This document shows positions 46,145-56,051 of a DNA stretch of 64,000 nt, piece after piece. The stretch comes from Coccinella septempunctata. Lineage: Eukaryota > Arthropoda > Insecta > Coleoptera > Coccinellidae. The notes beneath the pieces are model-generated. The model had not been told where the DNA came from. It searched no databases and worked only from the letters and a program-made list of their open reading frames with translations. A program made the translations under genes and the position numbers. The DNA lies in contig NC_058192.1 in NCBI RefSeq assembly GCF_907165205.1, forward strand, positions 27,990,001 to 28,054,000, written 5' to 3'. Positions within the stretch are counted from its first letter, which is position 1; each line of letters opens with the position of its first letter.

Positions 46145-49100
46145 CAGAGGTTCCCAAACTTTTTTCTCTCATGGACCACTTTCAAAATTTTGCTAGTTTC
46201 GATGGACCCCCTGCCTACATTTCTACCATATTCCCAAAATTCAAAACAAAAAATGTGAAGATTAAATCAAACAAAAGAAATTTGCGTTAAAGCTGCGTTC
46301 CAATCACGAATTTCGAAAAAAATCTGAGAATAATTGGTTAATTAATTGATTTATTGTGATGTGAGTGGTTGTAAGAAAAGAAAAGTTGGCCAATCAAAAA
46401 AGTAATTCCATCCAACTTTTCTTTTTCGTCATCCACTGGCAGTGGCAGTTTATTTTATTTAGAAAACTCCCCATTCGCAGATGGTAAGGATAAAAAAATA
46501 GTATATTTGCTTCAATATTCAAATATGTAATTATTACAAATAATATTATAATGTAATATGATAACAATATAAATAAAATCAAACATTAATAACGTAATAT
46601 AACTATAATGACAAAAAACTCATAATTTTAATGGGAGGGATGTACTTGATGGATTGACAGCAAATTATCAATATTTGGCTTCAGTTTTGTTAGGAATAAC
46701 CGCAAATCTCCCCGTTCTGTGATATTTAATCTGCTCCGTTTTTTTGTTAAAAGATTTGTGACGACACTGAAGCTTTTTTCGACAAGATATGACGAGGGAA
46801 AGGCTATCAGAAGCTTTCTCGCAATTCCCCACAGTCCAGGATATTTTTCGGGTATTTCTGACAAAATGCTTGATATCCTCTTTTAAATTTAACCTTCAGT
46901 TCCTCATTAGTGCTGAGTTCAAGTAGCTCCTCTTGTAATATCACAATCCCCACTTCCGTTTCATCAAATGGATTTATGATCCATGGTGGTATTTCCATTG
47001 TCAAGATATCTTCAAATCTGATTTTAAAGTCATCATGCAGGGCAATTAAATGTTGAACGTATGTCTGAATATCCTCATCAAGGCGTTCTACCTGTGACAA
47101 GTTTGAGAAAATTCTCGCCGACTAATATTTTGCTTCATAAATTTCAATTTTCCAAGAAAAGCTGAGACTGCACCCTTTGTTTTTATTAAATTGAGGCTAT
47201 CCCCTTGTAATTGTAAGTTGAGGTCATTGAATTTTTTGAACAAATCCGTCAAATACGCGATGTCTGCTTTCGAATTGATCAGGTTTTTTTTTAAATCTGA
47301 ATCTTTACTATCCAAAAACTCTAGAACAGATTCAAAAAGTAAGTAAAATCTTGTTAAACATGCACCTTTCGATAACCAGCGTACTTCAGTATGTAAGAGC
47401 AATCGTCGAAAATCTTCATCATTTTCATCGCACAATTGTGCAAATAAACGCGTATTCAATGCATTGCTTCTTATTTTGTTAACTGCATTAATCACAAATT
47501 GAAGCGATTGGTGCAATCTGCCACACAAATTTTTTGCTACGAGGTGTTGTCGGTGGATGACACAGTGAATTGCAATTACCTCTGGTACAATTCTTTTAAG
47601 ATGGCTTATAAACCCACGATATCGCCCGACCATGGCAGGAGCTCCATCTGTTGCCACCGAAATAACGTTTGTGAATGGTATCGATTTTTCCCTAAAAAAA
47701 TCACTCAGGATATTGAATATTGATTCACCTTTAGTGTCCGTCTCCAATTTTTTCGCGAAGAGTAGCTCTTCATGCATTTCTTCGTCCATAACAAATCGAA
47801 CATGAGCCAATAGTAATGCTTCATTACCAGGTAGAGTTGACTCGTCCAATTGTATAGAAAAATGAGTTGTTTGCAGATAATTACACAAGAAACTTTCAAT
47901 ATCAGAGCTCATTTCATCAATACGTCTTTGTACAGTGTTGTTACTCAAAGGAATTCTTTTGAGTATGTCAAATGGAGATTTGTGCAGAACAGTTTTCAAA
48001 ACCTCTTCAACAACGGGTAAAATTAATTGTTCTCCAATGGTGTGCGGTTTTCCAGATTTCGCTATAAGCAATGAAATATTGTAAGATGCCCGCAAGCCAT
48101 CCTCGTTACTTTCAGACGTTGAAGCGAACATGCTTTGCACAGTGGGTCTCTTTTCATATTTTTCCTTCAATGTTTGAAAATATTTCAAATCTTTACCTGC
48201 TTTATCGGGATGACACCTTCTTAGATGATCTTCGAGCTTCGATGGTTTCATAGAGTCATTGCTCAAAAGTTTGTTGCATAAAAGGCATATGGGCAATCGC
48301 TTATCTGCCTTTGATGGAAGAAAACCAAATTTTAAATAATCAACACTGTACCGTCGACATTTTTTCTTATATTCAGCCATGTTGCGTATCAGTTACGTAC
48401 CTGTAAATAAAAAGGCTCTGTTTTAGTCTTCTTTAAGACTGTTTTCTTCAACAGAATATGATTATTTCAACAGAATTTGATTGAATAATTATTGCAATGA
48501 AATAAAAAAAGTACCGGCAGCAAACTGATTCTAATAATTGATAGCAATAAATTGCTAAGATCCATAATAAACTTTTAAGAAAATAGCAGAACCGATTGAT
48601 GTAAAGTGGAATATCCATTGATTCTATTTGGATTTATGTATTTCTGTAAATTCGAAAAAAATTGTATACCCATAACAAATAGCCAAATTAGTATGTAGGT
48701 ACTTACTTTTTCCGACACTGGCAAACACTAAAATCGATTCACTTAACTTTTCTGTTCGAAATTCCGGAAACAAATGAGTAACGTTGATTCTTGGCATTCG
48801 TATTTATATTAGTGAAGAATCCAACAAGTCCGTGCAAGATTGAAAGCTTGCACACCACAAGTCGTATTTCGTATTTGCATTTCCAACCAAGCGCTGCAGA
48901 CGGCAGCGGCGGCCCTTTTCAAGTCTCGACACGTTGTACTGAATATGGAATATGAAAGATTTACAAGTAACAGTCGGTGAACTTCTCAAAATATTATCTG
49001 CCTACGTTGATAGGTGAAATCAAACCAACATTTCAGTTCTTCACTATCGAAACCAGATAAATTTTCGTGGACCCCAGCTTACGAACTGCGAACCCCCATT

Positions 49101-49181
49101 TTTTTGTCACGCCAACGTGAACCCCCATCGAGTCTTCCATGGACCCCTGGGGGTCCACCTGGACCACTTTGGGAATCAGTG
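46145..49181 (-). mobile_element. hAT DNA transposon
   Basis: Terminal inverted repeats: left CAGAGGTTCCCAAA (46145), right, read inward on minus, CACTGATTCCCAAA (ending 49181); 11 of 14 match. An exact 8 bp target duplication gtctatca flanks it (46137-46144 and 49182-49189), the hAT signature. 48390-49181 is non-coding 5' sequence in which I see nothing further. Confidence 0.93.
46628..48380 (-). pseudogene. hAT transposase, ZBED5-like, two frameshifts
   Basis: Begins MAEYKKKCRRYSVDYLKFGF with a BED-type zinc finger (CLLCNKLL ... LEDHLRRCHPDK). DDE-type residues are plausible in QLDESTLPGNEALL and SVATDGAPAMVGRYRG, then HCVIHRQHLVAKNL and EVRWLSKG. The ORF is open for 430 codons (48380-47088), shifts near 47095, continues SQVERLDEDIQTYVQHL ... 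WIINPF, and shifts again near 46855. The hATC dimerisation block follows: SSYLVEKSFSVVTNLLTKKR. Similar to the transposase family that gave rise to vertebrate ZBED5-type genes. Inactive here. Confidence 0.88.
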
Positions 49182-51710
49182 GTCTATCAGTTGGAGGTCC
49201 GTCTTCGACCAGGAGAGAACAGCCGACGTATAAGTGAAGGACGGTATGGCCCAGATGTTGATCGCTAATATTTTGTTCTTGGCTGAGAGTTGTGATTTGA
49301 ATATCAACTTTGTTCTCCTGAGCAACTCTGTTTTAGCTTGTTGTTTGTTCTCTTCTGTTCTTATGTCAAATGTCTGCTGTATCCCTAAGTATTTATAAGT
49401 TTCTTCATTACTCAAGCTTTTTATTTCTGTTCCGTCCCTCATTCTCAGATCACCCTCGTCGACGATTTTTCCCCTTCTTACGGTGACCGTTGCACACTTC
49501 TCCACCCCCAGTGTCATTCCTATGTCAGCACTGAACTTCCTGACCAGTTCCAATTCGCCCTCGAGTTGAGCCCGTCCCCTTGCAAACAGTTTCAAATCAT
49601 CCATATAAAAAAGATGTGTGATCTGCGTAGTATCATTGATGGAGTACCCGTATGCTGATCGGTTGAGCATACTGCTCAATATATTGAGAGCCAGGCAGAA
49701 CCAAGTGGGGCTCAAACTATCACCCTGAAAGATGCCTCGTCTTATGTTAATCTCGGATGTTTCGTAATGAGTTGTTCCTTCGTTCAGTATTAATGTTGTT
49801 CGCCACGTGTTCATCACGAACTTGAGCATTTCTATCACTCGCCTCTCTACCCCATAGATCTTCAGAACTTCTATAAGCCACGAGTGAGGAACAGAATCGT
49901 ACGCCTTTTGGTAGTCAATCCAGGCTACAGCTATGTTTTTCCTCCTCTTTTTAGCTTGTCTGGTTATCGCGTTGTCAATCATCAGAACTTCTTTGCTGGC
50001 GCGACTCCTTTCTCTGCACCCATTTTGCTCCCACGCCATGATGTTGTTTCTCAGCAAGTGATTATTTATCTTGTGAGCCAGCGTCGAAGTTATAATTTTA
50101 TAAGCTGTCGGCAAGCAAGTTATCGGCCTATAGTTGTCAGGACGTGTTGGGTCTCCTCTCTTAAACAACATATATGTCATGCCGCTAGTGAAATATTCCG
50201 GGATTGACTGCGGGTTGTCCAGCGCTTCTTCCATAAGCCGAGCGAACACACCATGTGTAGACGTGAGTGTTTTCCACCAGTAGGCATGGATACCGTCTAC
50301 TCCGGGTGATGCCCAATTCTTCATTCTTTTGATGGTGTTTCTGACATCTTCTTCACTAACTTTGGTTCTGGGCATTCCTTGTATATCCTCTAGATGTCCC
50401 TTTTCGACGTTAATCCACGGCGCCTCCGTATTATGTTTTACCTCTGTCGACCAAAGGACGACCAGTACTGCTTCATCGTATCTGGGCTTGGGGGTTGGGT
50501 CGCTTTCATGTCTTTCTGTGTGTTGATAGTTCTGAAAAACATTCTTTGGTTGTTTGTGAATAGATTATTTTGTTGGAATCTCTGGGTCCTCTTATGGTAC
50601 CTCCTCAGTCTATTTCCTAACGCCGCAATTTTTTGCTTGAGCTTTTCAACGTGGCTTTGTAATTTTATCTTATACTGTTTGTCTGTTTCTTTTAGGTTAA
50701 TTTTTTGTGTGAATGTTCTTAGTTTCTTGTTCGTTTTCCTGCTGATTTTTCCGTTATTTAAGGTGAGATGAATAATTCCTATTTCTCTTCTTATTGTTGC
50801 TATCCGCTTTTCTAGTCTCTCCTCCCATGGGGGTTTCTTCTGTGTTTGTTTTCCCTGGTTTTCCTGTTTCGGCTTCGTCTGTAGTATAAGATTCGCTACA
50901 ATAGCGGCACAATAGACCCTGTGACATAGTTCTTCAAACCCTGTTGACCTGTTAATCGGTTCTCTCACGGCCGCGTTGATTGTTCTCATGATTTTTTTTG
51001 CTTCTGTGCTCAGCTTGATTCGACTTATCTTCGGTCTTCTATTCAGTGATATCCCTTCCCATTTCAAGCTAATTTCCTCAAAGATCTCGCGTATTTCAAG
51101 GGCAGGCTGTTCCGTTTCTGGCTCTGACGTACCCTGTATTTCTTCTTCTTCAACAGGCTCCAATACTCGCCTTGGTGGGGTTGCGCTCCCTTGAATGCTT
51201 CTTCTTATGCTCCTAAGTCTGGCTGTTGGAGACTGTGCCAGCACCTCGGCTCTCAGTGCGTCCAGTTCGTCAGGCGACAGCAGTTTTCTAGTTTTTATGT
51301 TTTTCACTTGTGCTACTAGATGTTTTCCAGTGAACACTTTGACTGGATATAACTGTGCCCACCTTTCTGCAAGCCTTGTTGCGTATTTCCTAGTATTTTT
51401 TTCCCCTTCCGTCACTTGAAAGTAAGCGTTGATCAGACTTAGATTCATATCTCTAGTCCAACGCTGCCTTCCCCTTCTGTGGGCTTGAGCGGGATCAGTC
51501 AGTTGCGATTCAGAATCAACGTCTGCCTGGTCCAAGCTGTATCCCTGTCTGTTCCTTCTAGAGGTCCTCGGCCTTGTGGTTCCGGTTCGCAGAGAGGTGC
51601 CACTCGCTTCACCTTTCCGCTAGGGACTGTGCCAGTCTTCCTCCAAGAGCAGTCCCGACTCCGGAGGGGGGTTCCGAGGCTTCTGTTATTTTGTCGAAAG
51701 CTGGCTTTCA

Positions 51711-51796
51711 TCACAATGCGAGGGTTGCTGGCCCAGCACATTGGTGGACTCGGGTATGCGGGGTCGTCAGTCCCCGAAAGTCAAAGACTCCCCTGC
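51711..51796 (-). promoter_or_regulatory. Structured 5' leader of Dong-2
   Basis: On the minus strand: gcagggg, a hairpin (gagtc/gactt, loop ttt), a hairpin gggga-ctgacga-cccc, the block ACCCGAGTC, and a third hairpin caatgtg/cgcattg with loop ending CAGCAACCC. Dong-1 has the same order of hairpins with different stem bases. The function (ribozyme or internal promoter) is inference. Confidence 0.55.

Positions 51797-51849
<53 letters not shown>
51797..51849. repeat. (AT)n and 39-base T-run between the two Dong-like elements
   Basis: 14 bp of AT followed by 39 T. On the minus strand it is Dong-1 poly(A), then (TA)n, then the first base of Dong-2. Confidence 0.92.
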
Positions 51850-51906
51850 CACCATCTTGGGTTTTGGCTTCTAAGATGAACCGGGTCAAAATTGACCAAA
51901 ATTCAC

Positions 51907-54900
51907 CTAGGTCGTTGTCAGGAACATTCTCACTATCCTAGCCGTCCACAGCAGTACTTCCTTCTGCGCTGTGCTAATGATGTTCAAATCAAGTTCTAGG
52001 GATTTGGTGTTATCAACTAAATGGCTTTCAACAAGTCCGTTGGTGCTGATTATCAAGGGGAGAACTGAGACCGTTTTCAGTGCATATATTTCTTTCATTT
52101 CAAAGGCAAGATCGTGGTATTTGTTTACTTTTTCAGAGTACGCTCTACTGATGTTATCGTCGGCTGGTACAGTTATGTCTATTATGATGACTTTTCGGTT
52201 TTCTTTGTCAAACAGTACGATGTCCGGTCTGTTGTGTGGTATTCTCCTATCTGTCTCAACTGTGTTGTCCCAGTATATTTTGAAGCTTCGGTTTTCTAGT
52301 ACGGTTGCAGGTTTGTACTCATGAGTTTTCTTCATGGCGGTTATGAGGCCAGTTTTAATAGCAATGGCTTGGTGATATACCTTCGCCATTGCATTATGGC
52401 GGTTCGTGTATTCTTTGGGCGCCAGAATGGAGCAGGACGAGGTGATATGCTGGATTGTCTCGCGAGCTTGGCCACATTTACGGCATCTATCGGTAGGTAT
52501 ATTTTTTCCAGCTATGTGTTTCATATACGCTCTCGTTGGCACGACCTGATCCTGTATAGCAGCAATGCGTCCCTCCGTTTCCGGAAATAGGTAACCCGAT
52601 GTAAGGTAAGTGAGTGAATGTTGTTGATTGACTTTCTTTTCTTTCAGTGCTGCTGGATATCTTCCGTGAAGGGGCTTGCTGTACCATTCTTCGGACAATG
52701 CTGCAAGTGTCAACATCTGAGGTGGATCCGTCGTACATCCTAGATTTAGGGCCGTGATGTTATGGTCTTCTCTGCATATGATATTAAAAAAAGGTGAGTT
52801 TCTTGATTGAAAATATTTTCTAAGTTCTGTCACTGCTTTCTGATGAGTGATCTCGATGTTCTGTAGACCTCTGCCGCCAGAGTGTCTAGGCATGTACAAT
52901 CTATTGATAGATGCGTGGGGATGGTGAATACCGTATTTGCTCATGAGAACTCTTACTTTTGTGTCGATCGCTTTTAGTTCTGTGTTGGACCACTTTATAA
53001 CACCGAAGGAGTAGGCAAGACTAGGAACCGCCCATATATTTATTGCCGTGAACATAGCCTTGGAGCTTAGTTTGCTTTTCAGAATTTTTTTAACTCTGTC
53101 GAAGAATTTCTGTTGGAATGAAGCTTTTGCATCAGATGTTTTTATTTCCAAAGCTTGTTGGACCCCAAGATATTTATAAGTTTCATCTGATGCAAGTCTT
53201 TGAATTGTTATTCCGTTCTGTATGAGCATCTCTTCTCCACTCACTAGTTTACCCCTCCTTACATGTATCACGGCGCATTTATCCAAACCCATTTCCATTT
53301 TTATTGTCTGCGAGAATGAGGTTACAATTCTTAGCAGTCTCATCAGCTGTTCCTCATTGGCAGCATAGAGTTTCAAATCATCTACGTATAATTGATGAGT
53401 AATTCGAATGTTTTTTATTTTATCTATGACATATCCATAATTGCCTTCGTTAAGTAATATGCTCATGAAGTTCAGTGCCAGGCAGAACCAGAGTGCACTG
53501 AGTTTATCACCTTGAAATATTCCACGCATAATTTTTATTACGGATGTTCTGAAATTCTTCTGTTTATTTCCAAAACTTAGTTGTGTTCTCCATGTTCTCA
53601 TTAGAGATTCTAGCAAGTTTACTATGTTTTCTGATACGCCATAGAGTTTGAGGATTTTCAACAGCCAAGAGTGCGGCACCGAGTCGAAAGCTTTCTTATA
53701 ATCAACCCAAGCAATCGATATATTTCTCAGTTTCTTCTTCGCTTGTTTTGTTATTAGACAGTCGATGGTTAGCAGTTCTTTGCATCCTTGAGCGTCTCTT
53801 CTGCAGCCATTCTGTTCACGCGACAATATTTTATGTTTATTCACATGTTTCCAGATATATTTTGTTAGTACTCCAGTTAGAAATTTGTAAATTGTTGGTA
53901 AACATGTGATCGGACGGTATTTGTTTGGATTACTTATGTTGTTATCTTTGGGTATCATGTGCGTCACTCCCGAAGTAAAGGTCTCCGGTACTGTTGTTGG
54001 ATCATTAAGAGCTCCCTGAAATAACAATGCCAGTTGTTGATGCGTCGATTTAAAGTTCTTCCACCAGTAATTATGTATTTTGTCTGATCCTGGTGCCGAC
54101 CAATTGTTCGATTTTCTCATAACCTCCCAGATGTCTTCCACCGTTATTGCAACATCGTCCATTGTATACTGTCCCATCTCCTTCTCAGCATCCTTTATCC
54201 AATACGCCTCATCCTCATGTTTTTCATCGTGCTCCCATATTCCCTTCCATGCTTCGTGCATCTCCTTTTCTGTTGGATACTCCCCTTCTAGGTTTTCAGC
54301 TGGTTCGAGAGATCGAAAGAATTCTTTCTGGTTTTTGTAGTATAACTGGTTGTTCTTGAATCTTTTCACTCTATCGTTGTACCGTTTAATACGATTGCCA
54401 AGTGATTTAATTTTTTGTTTCAGCCTATCGCCTACAGCTACAAGTGCCAGTTGGAAGGTCTCGTTTGAGCAGTTTGTGTTGATGCTGAATTCTTTGGTGA
54501 TCTGGTTTATGCCTTTAATAACTCTATTTGTTCTTGTATCGGTATTGAGGTAAGTATGTAGTGTACCAATTTTCTTTCGCATAACCTTTATTTTTCTTTC
54601 CAGTCTAGCCTTCCACGGTGGCGTCGAGCCGACTTGGTGAGTATCCGTGTGGGGTTCATTTATTTTTTTCCCGAGCTCTTCGCAGATCGTCAGCGCCCCA
54701 GCATAAACGTAGTCTACCATCGCTTCTAGGGTTGTGTTTGTTTTGATATGGCTTTCTAATAACAAGTCCATTCTTTGTACACACTCCAGCAGTTTCTTCG
54801 AGCCCTTGATCCTCGGGATTATCGGTCTATTTTCCGGTGAAAGACCATAGTACTTATGAATATTTTTGAGGAGGTTACGTTCTAGTTTTGTCGTTCTTAT

Positions 54901-55347
54901 ACTAATTCGGCTACAAGTTCTCTCCCCGTCATCATCTTCTGCTTCATTTTGTTGGTTGTTCGTAGCTCCCCTTGGTATGAAGCTGTTCTTTATGGTGTCC
55001 AATTCAGCATTGGAAAACTTGTTGTTTTCTAGAAGCCATCTTACTCTATTTGCTAGGAGGTTCGGATATGATTGTCTGTGTGGGTTGATGTCATTCCAAG
55101 TTTTTGTCAGCTGTTCCCGGTAGTTCCTTCCCTCTCTTTGTTGCAGGTCTTTCGCAATGAAATGGACGCGTAAAATCAGGATGTTATCCTCCTCCGTCCA
55201 TCGCGTCCTCCTGTCTCTTCTTGCTGTAACATCCGTGGAATGAGTTTGTGCCCCATCCATAACGGAGGCTCCATCCTCTTTCGAGGTGACGAGTGCCTGG
55301 CTTGCGGTGCCATCTCGGGGGGCTGCGCCGCTCGCCCCACAGCTCAC
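51907..55347 (-). CDS. Dong-like polyprotein: Myb, RT, zinc knuckle, RLE (intact)
   Basis: 1146 uninterrupted codons, a full length for an R4/Dong-type single ORF. Myb-like DNA-binding region near residues 45-110 (RRTRWTEEDNILILRVHFIA). A basic region with TPPWKARLERKIKVMRKKIG lies in the middle. RT motifs: NWSAPGSDKIHNYWWK (about 415), NKYRPITCLPTIYKFL, AWVDYKKAFDSVPHSWL, RGIFQGDKLSALWFC, catalytic YVDDLKLYAA (about 652), YKYLGVQQAL. Knuckle CRKCGQARETIQHITSSC (about 955). RLE HNRPDIVLFDKENRK and IIDITVPADDN (about 1040-1065). The ATG at 55347 is the first in frame after the leader. All key motifs remain, so it could be active. Confidence 0.93.
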   Translation of the reverse strand: MSCGASGAAPRDGTASQALVTSKEDGASVMDGAQTHSTDVTARRDRRTRWTEEDNILILRVHFIAKDLQQREGRNYREQLTKTWNDINPHRQSYPNLLANRVRWLLENNKFSNAELDTIKNSFIPRGATNNQQNEAEDDDGERTCSRISIRTTKLERNLLKNIHKYYGLSPENRPIIPRIKGSKKLLECVQRMDLLLESHIKTNTTLEAMVDYVYAGALTICEELGKKINEPHTDTHQVGSTPPWKARLERKIKVMRKKIGTLHTYLNTDTRTNRVIKGINQITKEFSINTNCSNETFQLALVAVGDRLKQKIKSLGNRIKRYNDRVKRFKNNQLYYKNQKEFFRSLEPAENLEGEYPTEKEMHEAWKGIWEHDEKHEDEAYWIKDAEKEMGQYTMDDVAITVEDIWEVMRKSNNWSAPGSDKIHNYWWKNFKSTHQQLALLFQGALNDPTTVPETFTSGVTHMIPKDNNISNPNKYRPITCLPTIYKFLTGVLTKYIWKHVNKHKILSREQNGCRRDAQGCKELLTIDCLITKQAKKKLRNISIAWVDYKKAFDSVPHSWLLKILKLYGVSENIVNLLESLMRTWRTQLSFGNKQKNFRTSVIKIMRGIFQGDKLSALWFCLALNFMSILLNEGNYGYVIDKIKNIRITHQLYVDDLKLYAANEEQLMRLLRIVTSFSQTIKMEMGLDKCAVIHVRRGKLVSGEEMLIQNGITIQRLASDETYKYLGVQQALEIKTSDAKASFQQKFFDRVKKILKSKLSSKAMFTAINIWAVPSLAYSFGVIKWSNTELKAIDTKVRVLMSKYGIHHPHASINRLYMPRHSGGRGLQNIEITHQKAVTELRKYFQSRNSPFFNIICREDHNITALNLGCTTDPPQMLTLAALSEEWYSKPLHGRYPAALKEKKVNQQHSLTYLTSGYLFPETEGRIAAIQDQVVPTRAYMKHIAGKNIPTDRCRKCGQARETIQHITSSCSILAPKEYTNRHNAMAKVYHQAIAIKTGLITAMKKTHEYKPATVLENRSFKIYWDNTVETDRRIPHNRPDIVLFDKENRKVIIIDITVPADDNISRAYSEKVNKYHDLAFEMKEIYALKTVSVLPLIISTNGLVESHLVDNTKSLELDLNIISTAQKEVLLWTARIVRMFLTTT

Positions 55348-55440
55348 CCCAACAGGCTCTTCCTCCAGACGGCTCCGAAGGGAACCAGCCCGCTGTTCCC
55401 TACCGCCCTGATTTCTACTTCCATCAACAGGAGCGAATTA

Positions 55441-55532
55441 ATCCTTCAGATCCTGGGGTTGCTAGCCTCAGGATCCGGTTGACTCGGGTCCGCGGGGACG
55501 TCACTCCCCGATGGCACATCGTACCACCCTGC
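55441..55532 (-). promoter_or_regulatory. Structured 5' leader of Dong-1
   Basis: Minus strand: gcaggg, hairpin ggtac/gtgcc (loop gat), hairpin gggga-gtgacg-tcccc, ACCCGAGTC, then hairpin gatcctg/caggatc with loop ending TAGCAACCC. It matches the Dong-2 leader in layout, with stems supported by different base pairs. Confidence 0.55.
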
Positions 55533-55553
55533 GAAAGGTAATTTGGGATAATG

Positions 55554-55601
<48 letters not shown>

Positions 55602-55623
55602 CATTATCCCAAATTACCTTTCG
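55532..55623. repeat. 92 bp perfect palindrome around (TA)n
   Basis: Arms 55532-55557 and 55598-55623 (cgaaaggtaatttgggataa and its complement, 26 bp each) enclose about 40 bp of alternating TA. The whole stretch can fold as one hairpin or cruciform. Confidence 0.92.
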
Positions 55624-55873
55624 GTGTATGGGTATAAGATGGGTATAAGATAATGTAGGGAAAAAAGTATCTGTGATAAGTTGCAATTTTACTTATTTAT
55701 TGCGTGTACAGTTGAATTTTAATTGACAACTTTTATATTTACTTAATATCTATATATTTTAAAAATTAGTACGTGAGGAATCCACTATACTTACCGGTGT
55801 ATTACTGGTTTCATAAGAAATATTTCAATAATAGGATATATGAAGCTGAGTACAATAATGATATACATACTAC
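55624..55873 (+). mobile_element. 3' UTR of E12 beyond the Dong insertions
   Basis: Contains ctgtgat, gtttcataag and a terminal catactac, as in other tAsp 3' UTRs. The ggtataagat motif matches the last E12 bases before the insertion (44951-44962). Confidence 0.75.
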
Positions 55874-56051
55874 GATTTTTAGAAGCGAAAGAAGTGAGCT
55901 CCGGAAAATTTCAAAATTGCCCGTGTTCAAGTCCTTCAGCGAAAATATCCGTAGTTATAACTGTTTCTGGACTGAAAGCAGAAAAAGTCAACGTATTGGA
56001 ACAGTGAATCACCGTCTTACGAACTATAGACGAAAAACTAATTTTGAGGTT

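Larger units (their letters stand above)
45081..51535 (-). pseudogene. Dong-like Myb-RT-zinc knuckle-RLE protein, interrupted (Dong-2)
   Basis: Three parts in order. 51535-50438: Myb-like RRGRQRWTRDMNLSLINAYF and a basic coiled region. 50447-49190, after one frameshift near 50445: RT NWASPGVDGIHAYWWK, NYRPITCLPTAYK, AWIDYQKAYDSVPHSWL, RGIFQGDSLSPTWFC, FYMDDLKLFARG, YKYLGIQQTF. 46144-45081, beyond the hAT: RKIRTEMTASGLLHPNSA, knuckle CRLCNSAEETVQHLSAGC, and RLE HNRPDVVVWDKKDK and IDFAVPQDYN. The RT and C-terminal parts are in one frame if the hAT and one TSD (3045 bp) are discounted, so that frameshift and the hAT are the only visible lesions. Confidence 0.87.
45015..51796 (-). mobile_element. 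R4/Dong-like RLE retrotransposon, split by hAT (Dong-2)
   Basis: Minus-strand element with a short 3' UTR and poly(A) at 45014, and a structured 5' leader ending gcagggg at 51796. Both ends lie in (TA)n. A hAT element occupies 46145-49181. Its leader and protein resemble those of the adjacent Dong-1 but are clearly diverged. Confidence 0.85.
51850..55532 (-). mobile_element. R4/Dong-like RLE retrotransposon, apparently full length (Dong-1)
   Basis: 3.7 kb on the minus strand: structured leader (55441-55532), a long ORF, a 57 bp 3' UTR and poly(A). The 3' side lies in (TA)n. The 5' side is separated from (TA)n by one arm of a palindrome. No internal insertion. Confidence 0.88.
39609..55873 (+). 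mobile_element. tAsp element copy E12, full-length but multiply interrupted
   Basis: Begins after catactac with an intact 5' leader (gtacgagtaggaagtgctcc), continues through Myb, RT, knuckle and RLE coding to about 44960, and resumes with its 3' UTR at about 55624 (gggtataagataatg...). It ends ...gatatacatactac at 55873. Nested inside: a Penelope-like element, two Dong-like elements and a hAT. Without them it would be about 4 kb. Confidence 0.82.

Noticed and set aside
45081..51535. Two separate Dong-like genes at 45081-46172 and 49176-51535
   Set aside because: The 8 bp duplication gtctatca shows they are one element split by the hAT.
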